In this document: positions 1 through 5,238 of the stretch, piece after piece | Numbering within the stretch: the first letter of the stretch is position 1 | How the letters are laid out: every line of letters begins with the position of its first letter | Source of the DNA: JBEKHI01 sp050012355 | Lineage (GTDB): Bacteria; Actinomycetota; Actinomycetes; Streptosporangiales; Streptosporangiaceae | Assembly: GCA_050012355.1 (NCBI GenBank) | Contig: JBEKHI010000468.1 | Span: 1-6,084, forward strand | DNA: 6,084 nt | Reading direction: 5' to 3' | Made by a program: the position numbers and the translations under genes | The notes under the pieces: generated by a model | What the model was told of the DNA's origin: nothing | The model's input: only the letters and a program-made list of their open reading frames with translations | Database searches by the model: none

Positions 1-1450
1 CCAGGCCGGCCGAGTCCGCGGCCGCCTCGGCGACCGCGGAGTCGGCGGTGAGATCGAGCAGGACGCCTCGGGCCGCGGGCAGCAGCTCGGCGACCCTGGT
101 CCGGCCGTGCTGGGTTTCCAGCTGGAGATCTGGCGCGAGCTTGCCCAGCAGCGGGTGCGGCGGGGCGCTGGTGACCGGTACCGGGTAGCGGACGTCGGAG
201 CCCTCGATCATCTCGCCGACGCGACGCAGCTGGTCGGGCTGCCGGAGCGACTCGCGGACGTGCCGTAGCGGATCGGGCTGCTGGAGCACGTCGCCGAACA
301 GTTCGCGCAGGGCCTCGGCGGCTTCCGGGCCCGGCTCGCTTTTCCCGTCCTGGCCGATGACGACCAGAGCCTGCTGGGCGCGGGCTTGCCAGATGGCGTG
401 TTGCCCGGCCAGGTGCCGCTCGGCGTGGTAAGACTCCAGCAGGCCATCCGGTGCCCGGCCCTGGACCTGCGCGGCGAGCTTCCAGCCGAGGTTGACCGCA
501 TCGAGCAGGCCGGTGTTCAGCGATACTCCGAAGACGTGGGCGGCGTCGCCGGCCAGCAGGATCCGGCCAGCCTGGTAACGGTCGGCTTGCCGGGTGTTCG
601 CGACGAGCCGGGTCAGCCGTTGCGGATCGGTCATGGGCAGGTCGCCGGCGAGGACCCGCCGGACGCTGGCCCGCAGTTCGTCGAGCGTCATCGGGGTGCC
701 TGGGTCGGCGGTGGGATCGTCCTCGCTGGTGTAGACGATGAAAACACCAGCGGTGGCGTTCTTGTCGAGCGCGGTCAGCGGCCCGAGCGCGTAGGTGCCT
801 CGCGGGGTGCGGACTTGCCTCATGGACTTCAGGCGGCCGATCCCCGGTACCTTCACCGCGTCGCCGCGCCAGGTGAGCTTCACCGTTGGCAGGCGCACGT
901 GGCCAATGCGGGATATCTCCGACGAGGTGGTGCCGGGGAAACCGATCCCGGCCTGCTTGCGCACCAGGCTGTGTGCGCCGTCGCAGCCCACCAGGTAGCG
1001 TGCGTGCAGCTGGTAGTCGCCGTCGGGGCCGTGGACGTCGAGGGTGACGGCGTCGTCCTGCGGGGACAGCGCCGTCAGTTCGTGCCCGCGCCGGATGGTT
1101 CCGCCGAGCTCGGCTAGCCGCTGCTGGAGCACCGTCTCTAGCCGGCGTTGCGGCACCGCGAGGATGTGCAACGGGCTGGTCCCGAGCCTGGAGAAGTCCA
1201 GCTGCAGCGGCCCGAACGAATAGCGCGGCGTCGGCCCGGCATAGGCGGCATCCTGGCGGAGCCGGTCGAGCAGGCCACGGTAGTCCAGCATCGGCACGAT
1301 CTGGCCCACCAGACCGTTGCCCTTGGGGGTCTCGTCGATCCCGGGCAGCCGCTCCAGCACGATCGGGTCGGCGCCGCTCAGCCGAAGCTCGCAGGCGAGC
1401 ATGAGTCCGACCGGACCGCCGCCGACGATTACGATGTCTGTTTTTTCCAT
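1..1450 (-). CDS. FAD-dependent aromatic-hydroxylase-type monooxygenase (partial, 3' end beyond window)
   Basis: This is a class A flavoprotein monooxygenase of the PheA/TfdB/Rox type, which would use NAD(P)H, FAD and O2 in the cytoplasm to hydroxylate an aromatic substrate. About 483 codons are visible without a stop before the left edge. Seen: the N-terminal dinucleotide-binding motif VIVGGGPVGLMLACEL (about residues 7-22), a YLVGCDGAHSLVR block containing the DG motif (D157-G158), and GDAAH (301-305) followed by DAVNLGWKLA (317-326). The tail ARGVLLDLTADSAV resembles the thioredoxin-like C-terminal domain of this family, so only a few tens of residues are probably missing. The loop after GDAAH is short and lacks the usual GGQG-type glycines. 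The ATG at 1450 overlaps the end of the upstream exporter gene by 22 bases, suggesting translational coupling; an in-frame ATG at 1465 is the alternative, and neither has a clear ribosome-binding site. Substrate is unknown; beside an exporter and a repressor, drug or antibiotic modification is a reasonable inference. Confidence 0.88.
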   Translation of the reverse strand, partial: MEKTDIVIVGGGPVGLMLACELRLSGADPIVLERLPGIDETPKGNGLVGQIVPMLDYRGLLDRLRQDAAYAGPTPRYSFGPLQLDFSRLGTSPLHILAVPQRRLETVLQQRLAELGGTIRRGHELTALSPQDDAVTLDVHGPDGDYQLHARYLVGCDGAHSLVRKQAGIGFPGTTSSEISRIGHVRLPTVKLTWRGDAVKVPGIGRLKSMRQVRTPRGTYALGPLTALDKNATAGVFIVYTSEDDPTADPGTPMTLDELRASVRRVLAGDLPMTDPQRLTRLVANTRQADRYQAGRILLAGDAAHVFGVSLNTGLLDAVNLGWKLAAQVQGRAPDGLLESYHAERHLAGQHAIWQARAQQALVVIGQDGKSEPGPEAAEALRELFGDVLQQPDPLRHVRESLRQPDQLRRVGEMIEGSDVRYPVPVTSAPPHPLLGKLAPDLQLETQHGRTRVAELLPAARGVLLDLTADSAVAEAAADSAGL

Positions 1451-2634
1451 GGTGCCGGAAGCCATGCCAGCAACACTACGACGGCGGCGACGGCGATGAC
1501 GATGCCGCCGAGCGTGTAGGGGACACGGAGGCCGAACTCTTTCGCGACGAAACCCCCGGTAATCGCGCCGATCGGGAGCAGGCCCCAGCCGATCATGCGG
1601 TACACGCTGTTCACCCGGCCGAACAGCTCAGCGGGGACGATCTGCTGACGCAGGCTGACCGTCACGACGTTCCACATCGTCGAGGCGTAGCCGTTCAGGG
1701 CGAACAGCGCGCAGGCCACGACCTCGTCGGGGGCGAGCCCTATCCCGACGAAAGCGGCGGCCGTCGCGGCCAGCGAGAGAACCAGCGATGGCAGCATGCC
1801 GAGTCTGCTGGTAAGCGCCGGGGAGGTCATCCCGCCGAGGATCGCGCCGACTGCTGACGCGGTCCACAGCAGGCCGTAGCCGCGAATGCCCGTGTGCAGG
1901 ACCTGCACGGCCAGCAGCACCAGCGTGGACTGGCCTAGCTGGCTGGCGAAGTTCGCCACGCCGAGCAGCACCGCGACGGTGCGGAGCAGGCGATGCCCGA
2001 ACAGGTAGCGAAGGCCTTCGGCTATTTGAGCACGCATGGGGGCGGGTGCTGTCGCCGGGCTGGCCTGCCGGGGCAGGCCGGTCAGCAGCGCCGCCGATCC
2101 GAAGAACGTGCAGGCATCGAGGCCGAACGGCAGCGCCTGAGTCACCGCGAACAGCACGCTGCCCAGCGGCGGCCCGGCGAACGTCTCACCGACGGTAAGG
2201 CTCACCTGCAGGTTGCCGTTCGCCTTGGGCAGCTTCTCCGGCGGCACCAGGTGGGGCAGCACCGACTGGGCGGCGTTGCTGAAAACCACCTCGGCGCAGC
2301 CGAGCAGGAAGGCGAGCAGCACCAGCAGCGCGATGTCCACCTCATGCACCAGGACCAGGACCGCGACCATCGCGACCGACAGGCCCTGAACCACCTGGGC
2401 GCGCCGCATCAGCCTGCCCCGGTCGTAGCGGTCAACGATGACGCCGGCCGGCAGCGACAGCACCAGCCAAGGGATGAACGCCGCGGCCGACACCAGTGCG
2501 ATCAGCCGCGGATCCCTGGTGACGGTAACGGCGAGCAACGGCAGCGCCGACACGTACACCCCGTCGCCGACGCTGCTGACCGTATTAGCCCACAAAACCC
2601 GCCGGTACGCCTGCCCAAGAGATCGCCGCAACAT
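1429..2634 (-). CDS. MFS transporter (MFS_3/EntS-like exporter)
   Basis: This is a major facilitator superfamily permease of about 401 residues, the usual length for a 12-helix proton-driven exporter of the MFS_3 (enterobactin-exporter-like) group. Seen: alternating hydrophobic segments throughout and the motif A loop between helices 2 and 3 (GVIVDRYDRGRLMRR, about residues 64-78). The second half carries the block VPAELFGRVNSVYRMIGWG and then LLPIGAITGGF, which is characteristic of this group. The start was placed at ATG 2634 because GAGAG lies 8 bases upstream of it; the longer GTG start at 2649 would contain that site inside the gene and has no ribosome-binding site of its own. The stop codon lies inside the monooxygenase gene, so the two form one operon, transcribed divergently from the DUF5937/ArsR regulator. 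Exported substrate is not predictable; efflux of a toxic small molecule is inferred. Confidence 0.9.
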   Translation of the reverse strand: MLRRSLGQAYRRVLWANTVSSVGDGVYVSALPLLAVTVTRDPRLIALVSAAAFIPWLVLSLPAGVIVDRYDRGRLMRRAQVVQGLSVAMVAVLVLVHEVDIALLVLLAFLLGCAEVVFSNAAQSVLPHLVPPEKLPKANGNLQVSLTVGETFAGPPLGSVLFAVTQALPFGLDACTFFGSAALLTGLPRQASPATAPAPMRAQIAEGLRYLFGHRLLRTVAVLLGVANFASQLGQSTLVLLAVQVLHTGIRGYGLLWTASAVGAILGGMTSPALTSRLGMLPSLVLSLAATAAAFVGIGLAPDEVVACALFALNGYASTMWNVVTVSLRQQIVPAELFGRVNSVYRMIGWGLLPIGAITGGFVAKEFGLRVPYTLGGIVIAVAAVVVLLAWLPAPWKKQTS

Positions 2635-2642
2635 GAGGACTA

Positions 2643-2647
2643 CTCTC
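2643..2647 (-). promoter_or_regulatory. Ribosome binding site deciding the exporter start
   Basis: On the minus strand GAGAG is followed by 8 bases and then ATG at 2634. This spacing fits a Shine-Dalgarno site and favours the ATG over the in-frame GTG at 2649, whose upstream sequence shows no purine-rich match. Confidence 0.55.
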
Positions 2648-2675
2648 ACAACCGGCCGCCGGGAGCGAAATGTTT

Positions 2676-2681
2676 TAGAAT
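2676..2681 (+). promoter_or_regulatory. Putative -10 box for the DUF5937/ArsR regulator (leaderless)
   Basis: TAGAAT matches the actinobacterial TANNNT -10 pattern and ends 8 bases before the ATG at 2690. This places the transcription start at or very near the A of the start codon, so the mRNA would be leaderless. That is consistent with the lack of any ribosome-binding site upstream of this gene. No convincing -35 box is seen. Confidence 0.5.
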
Positions 2682-2682
2682 T

Positions 2683-2688
2683 ACGCTA
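2683..2688 (-). promoter_or_regulatory. Putative -10 box for the exporter-monooxygenase operon
   Basis: Read on the minus strand, this hexamer is TAGCGT, matching TANNNT. It would give a start near 2676 and a leader of about 40 bases carrying the GAGAG site. It lies inside the same palindrome as the divergent -10, so one bound repressor would block both promoters. No clear -35 box is visible. Confidence 0.4.
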
Positions 2689-2689
2689 A

Positions 2690-3721
2690 ATGACCACTGT
2701 TCTTGAGCTTGGCCTCGCCGACCTGGCGGGCACCCGGTTCGCCGCCTCGCCGCTGAGCGAGACGGTGAAGGCCGTGCTGCTGCTCGGCGATCCCGGCCGC
2801 GCGCCGGAGAATCGGCCATGGCTGGACTGGGCGCGGGTTCAGCTCGTGCACGCGCCGCTGCGGATGCCGCGGCTGTGGCCGCTGCTGCACAACGGGCTGG
2901 ACGTCTATCCCGAGTTTCTCGCTCCGGCCCCTGCCCGGCCGCGGCCATCGATCTCCGGCGCGCTGGCCCAGCTGCGAGCAACCCCGAGCGACGCGGTGCG
3001 CGCCAGCCTGCGCCGGGTGTTCGGGGACGGACCCTGGCCGCCGTGCGTGACCGCGCTTGATGAGGACCCGCCAGCCGGGCTGTCGCTCATCACGGCCGAG
3101 CTCGGCGCGTTCCACCAGCGGCTGATCGCGCCGCACTGGGAGCGGATCCTGGCCGTGCTTGACGCGGACATCGCGTACCGGACCGGCCAGCTGGCGGCCG
3201 GCGGAGCGCGGGCGCTGTTCGCGGACCTGCATCCCAGGCTGACCTGGTCCGACGGCCGGCTGAGCATCGACGACGGTCACCAACAGGTAATCCGGGCCCG
3301 GCTTGGACCGGACGGGATCGTGCTGATTCCGAGCGTGTTCAACTGGCCGCTGGTGTCCCCATCGCTGGCGACCTCATCGCAGACCACCATGGTCTACCCC
3401 GCCCGCGGAGTGGCCACGGTATGGCAGCCACTGTCGGGCCAGCACCCCAGCCAGCTCGCCGCGACCGAAGAACTGATCGGCGTGACCCGCGCCCGGCTGC
3501 TCGACACGCTCCGCTCGCCGGCCACCACCTCGGCGCTCGCCCAGCGGTTCGCGGTCACCCCGGGCGCGGTGTCGCAGCACCTAGGGGCGCTGTACCGGGC
3601 GAGGCTGCTGACCCGGCAACGGTCCGGCCGCGCCGTGCTTTACCAGACCTCCGAGCTAGGCCTGGCACTGCTCGGCGTTACCGATACAGGCGGTGTTCGC
3701 ACCAGAGCCCGTGACGTATAA
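2690..3721 (+). CDS. DUF5937/ArsR-family winged-helix transcriptional regulator
   Basis: This is a 343-residue transcription factor with a long N-terminal DUF5937-like region and a C-terminal ArsR-type winged helix. Seen: the N-terminal block (about residues 1-165), the segment PSVFNWPLVSPSL followed by TTMVYPARGVATVW (about 214-246), which recalls DUF5937 proteins, and a helix-turn-helix with wing at about 265-325. The recognition-helix region reads TPGAVSQHLGALYRARLL and the wing RSGRAVLYQTSELG. There is no CxC metal-binding pair before the recognition helix, so metal sensing of the classic ArsR/SmtB kind is not supported; the large N-terminal region more likely binds an organic ligand or partner. 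It starts at ATG within the palindrome at 2674-2690 and is divergent from the exporter operon, the usual layout of a local repressor. Autoregulation and repression of the neighbours are inferred. Confidence 0.87.
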   Translation: MTTVLELGLADLAGTRFAASPLSETVKAVLLLGDPGRAPENRPWLDWARVQLVHAPLRMPRLWPLLHNGLDVYPEFLAPAPARPRPSISGALAQLRATPSDAVRASLRRVFGDGPWPPCVTALDEDPPAGLSLITAELGAFHQRLIAPHWERILAVLDADIAYRTGQLAAGGARALFADLHPRLTWSDGRLSIDDGHQQVIRARLGPDGIVLIPSVFNWPLVSPSLATSSQTTMVYPARGVATVWQPLSGQHPSQLAATEELIGVTRARLLDTLRSPATTSALAQRFAVTPGAVSQHLGALYRARLLTRQRSGRAVLYQTSELGLALLGVTDTGGVRTRARDV

Positions 3722-3758
3722 CCCGTAAAGGCGGTCCTGATAGTCAGTCTTCGAGTAC

Positions 3759-3776
3759 GGCAGGTCCGAGCCTGCC
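3759..3776 (+). terminator. Possible terminator hairpin after the regulator
   Basis: GGCAGG and CCTGCC form a perfect 6-bp stem around a 6-base loop, about 38 bases after the regulator's stop. There is no T-tract after it, so intrinsic termination is uncertain, although U-poor hairpins are common in high-GC actinobacteria. The remainder of 3722-3878 shows no gene. Confidence 0.3.
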
Positions 3777-3867
3777 CAGTATTGATGCAGGCACGCCACG
3801 ATCAATCAAGTTATGCTCGGGTCCGAAGGAGACGACTCGCGGTCCTGCAAGATTTGCCGCAACGCAA

Positions 3868-3874
3868 AAGGTGG
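3868..3874 (+). promoter_or_regulatory. Ribosome binding site supporting a TTG start
   Basis: AAGGTGG lies 4 bases before an in-frame TTG at 3879. The ATG at 3813 has no comparable site, and the residues encoded between 3813 and 3878 are hydrophilic with two cysteines, unlike the membrane segment that follows. Confidence 0.45.
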
Positions 3875-3878
3875 AAAT

Positions 3879-4610
3879 TTGGTCGAAACATTCCAAGCTC
3901 TCGCAGTTTTCGTCATCGCTCTCCTTCCTGGTGCGCTATACGTATGGGCCTTCGAGCGTGAAGCAGGTGGCTGGGGCCTCGGAGCAACTGACCGTTTGCT
4001 GCGGTTTGTTGGGTTTTCGGCACTTTTTCACACCTTGATTGCGCCGATCACTTACATCTTCTACCGAGACTTCGTAGTAACTGGCCGCCTAATCCATGCA
4101 AAGTCCTTGCCGCTGTGGCTATGGCTAGAAGTACTTCTCTATGTTGCCGTACCAACTCTCGCCGGAACCATCACGGGGAGTGCGACTGCGGCGGGTAAAC
4201 AATGGACCCGTTTCCTTGCGGGACGTTCTCCAGCGCCTCGCGCCTGGGATCACCTGTTCTCCGCTCATGACCTTGACGGTTATGTGCGTCTAAGACTCAC
4301 CAGCGGCCAATGGATCGTCGGGGCGTTCGCCAAGTCAGCGAACGGTCGACTACGTTCGTATGCTGCCGGCTATCCAGACACCCAAGACCTGTATCTTGCG
4401 GAGACCTTCGAGTGTGACCCCGAAACGGGAGACTTCCTCGCAGATGATCAGCAAAACCTCATACCACGTGGGATAGGAGTTCTCGTACGCTGGGATGGAG
4501 TGCAGTACCTTGAATTCATAGACGCTCGCCCGCCGCGGGAGGCGGAGGCCAGCCAGCCGCAAACGGAGGGAGACGCCGAAGGTGAGCGAGAAAACCGAGA
4601 AGACGCATAA
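3879..4610 (+). CDS. DUF6338-like membrane protein of unknown function
   Basis: This is a predicted inner-membrane protein of 243 residues from the TTG start chosen for its ribosome-binding site; an ATG at 3813 would add 22 residues. Seen: a first helix (about 4-25, ALAVFVIALLPGALYVWAF), a second (about 43-62), a third (about 77-100), then a soluble domain (about 115-220). That domain has a YVRLRLTSGQWIVGAF strand pair, an AGYPDTQDLYLAETF block and an RGIGVLVRWDGVQYLEF end. The layout and these blocks recall the DUF6338 family of actinobacterial membrane proteins, identified from memory and not by search. The last 23 residues are acidic and probably disordered. Its 3' end overlaps the next gene by 29 bases. 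GC content is far lower than in the genes to the left (32 of 60 bases at 4081-4140), suggesting transfer. No enzymatic motif is seen and no function is proposed. Confidence 0.75.
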   Translation: MVETFQALAVFVIALLPGALYVWAFEREAGGWGLGATDRLLRFVGFSALFHTLIAPITYIFYRDFVVTGRLIHAKSLPLWLWLEVLLYVAVPTLAGTITGSATAAGKQWTRFLAGRSPAPRAWDHLFSAHDLDGYVRLRLTSGQWIVGAFAKSANGRLRSYAAGYPDTQDLYLAETFECDPETGDFLADDQQNLIPRGIGVLVRWDGVQYLEFIDARPPREAEASQPQTEGDAEGERENREDA

Positions 4611-4827
4611 GACTGAGACGAGAGTGACTGAGATCACCAGGGTTGACGACTCCGTTGTTGAGAAGGGTGGTTACAGCTCCAGCAATAGGACTTCGTCTGA
4701 ACTGCCGCCACCGCCCCCCAACGTCGTCAGGACCGTCACTGATAGTGATCGGGGTACTGCTGCCGAGCGCGCCACGGTTAGCTCGCGACAAGAGTCAACT
4801 AGTAGCAACAGCGACAAGGAGAGCTAA
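4582..4827 (+). CDS. Small disordered hypothetical protein coupled to the membrane protein
   Basis: This 81-residue protein is not a recognised family. It starts at GTG 4582, preceded by GGAGGGAG (4565-4572) with about 9 bases of spacing, and overlaps the upstream membrane-protein gene by 29 bases in another frame, which implies coupled translation. Its sequence is low in complexity: a Lys/Glu/Thr-rich start (residues 2-13), a short ordered-looking stretch (TRVTEITRVDDSVVEKGGY, 13-31), a run of five prolines (42-46) and a Ser/Thr-rich tail. No signal peptide, helix through the membrane or cysteine is seen. It may be a cytoplasmic tail-like partner of the membrane protein; this rests only on gene arrangement. 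A chance open frame is possible, but the good ribosome-binding site argues against it. Confidence 0.55.
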   Translation: MSEKTEKTHKTETRVTEITRVDDSVVEKGGYSSSNRTSSELPPPPPNVVRTVTDSDRGTAAERATVSSRQESTSSNSDKES

Positions 4828-4844
4828 ACGCAGGGGCCGACTAG

Positions 4845-5157
4845 ATCTGGGGTGGGCCGTGCGGAGCGGCGCAGATTTCTACGGATCAGGCGGCCAACGC
4901 ACAGGAGGCGATCGCCACTATCGGCGAGGCTCTCTGGTGGATCACCGTAGTCGATGACAACCTGCGTGCTCGATCAGGTAAGCCATACCGGCTAGCGGAG
5001 AAAAGCATCACTCCCGCGCCCGTGTGACACGATCTGTGGTCTTCGGTTTGTCCGGAACCGGATTACCCACGAGGTCGAAGTTGTGGACTTCATCGAGGAG
5101 ATCGCCACCCGGGCAGACCGCAGAGATGGTCGCATCAGAGGGCGGTTCGTGAGCTGA
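4845..5157 (+). pseudogene. Frameshifted remnant of an HEPN-like hypothetical protein
   Basis: No intact gene occupies the interval between the small protein and the insertion sequence, but two reading frames join into one plausible protein. The first frame is open from after a TAG at 4842 to a TGA at 5025-5027 and encodes ANAQEAIATIGEALWW, then ITVVDDNLRARSGKPYRLAE. The second, one base ahead, encodes CDTICGLRFVRNRITHEV, then EVVDFIEEIATRADRRDGR, and stops at 5155-5157. The paired blocks resemble a family of actinobacterial hypothetical proteins (recalled, not searched) in which a tryptophan-rich helix is followed by a GLRFxRNRxxH-type helix. RNRITH fits the RNxxxH catalytic motif of HEPN ribonucleases. 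There is no start codon in the first frame; a GTG at 4859 in the third frame could be the old start if a second frameshift occurred. The end coincides with the left border of the insertion sequence, so the C-terminus may also be cut. Confidence 0.6.
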
Positions 5158-5170
5158 GGTCCGTCTTGTC
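5158..5170 (+). repeat. Left terminal inverted repeat of the IS
   Basis: GGTCCGTCTTGTC matches the reverse complement of the right end at 9 of the first 12 positions without gaps, including the first six. One further outward base pair (G at 5156 against G in the right-end complement) also agrees. Confidence 0.55.
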
Positions 5171-5238
5171 GGGTTGTGATCAGATGGATCTGTGGTGTTA
5201 CGGCCGGTCGGCGGGTCTGGCTGTGCTTGGATAGCCCG

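Larger units (their letters stand above)
2674..2690. promoter_or_regulatory. Palindromic operator between exporter and repressor genes
   Basis: TTTAG (2674-2678) and CTAAA (2686-2690) form a perfect inverted repeat with a 7-base AT-rich centre in otherwise very GC-rich DNA. Its last base is the first base of the regulator's start codon. The location between divergent genes, one of which encodes an ArsR-type DNA-binding protein, makes it the likely autoregulatory operator. The repeat is seen in the sequence; binding is inferred. Confidence 0.6.

Noticed and set aside
386..1117. Long plus-strand open frame of 243 codons
   Set aside because: It is antisense to the monooxygenase, whose motifs are clear. 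The frame is open because of high GC, and its product shows no recognisable domain.
1993..2706. Plus-strand open frame across the exporter gene
   Set aside because: It is the antisense shadow of the MFS gene, with an Arg/Gln/His-rich unnatural composition.
2681..3283. Minus-strand open frame across the regulator
   Set aside because: It is antisense to the DUF5937/ArsR gene and has no coherent protein features.
3755..3780. tRNA T-arm-like sequence (GGCAGGTCCGAGCCTGCC)
   Set aside because: The loop has 6 bases instead of 7, and no matching acceptor, D-arm or anticodon arm is found, so neither a tRNA nor an attachment site is supported.
3781..3806. ATTGAT / ATCAAT inverted repeat with a 14-base spacer
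   Set aside because: It is six bases long, AT-rich and widely spaced, with no regulator linked to it. It could be chance, so it is not listed as an operator.
4350..4637. Minus-strand frame at the end of the membrane-protein gene
   Set aside because: It is antisense to the better-supported DUF6338-like gene and has no ribosome-binding site that I can see.
4643..4957. Plus-strand frame of 104 codons overlapping the small protein and the broken gene
   Set aside because: It lacks a ribosome-binding site, has biased composition, and competes with two better-supported frames. Its internal GTG at 4859 may only mark the lost start of the broken gene.
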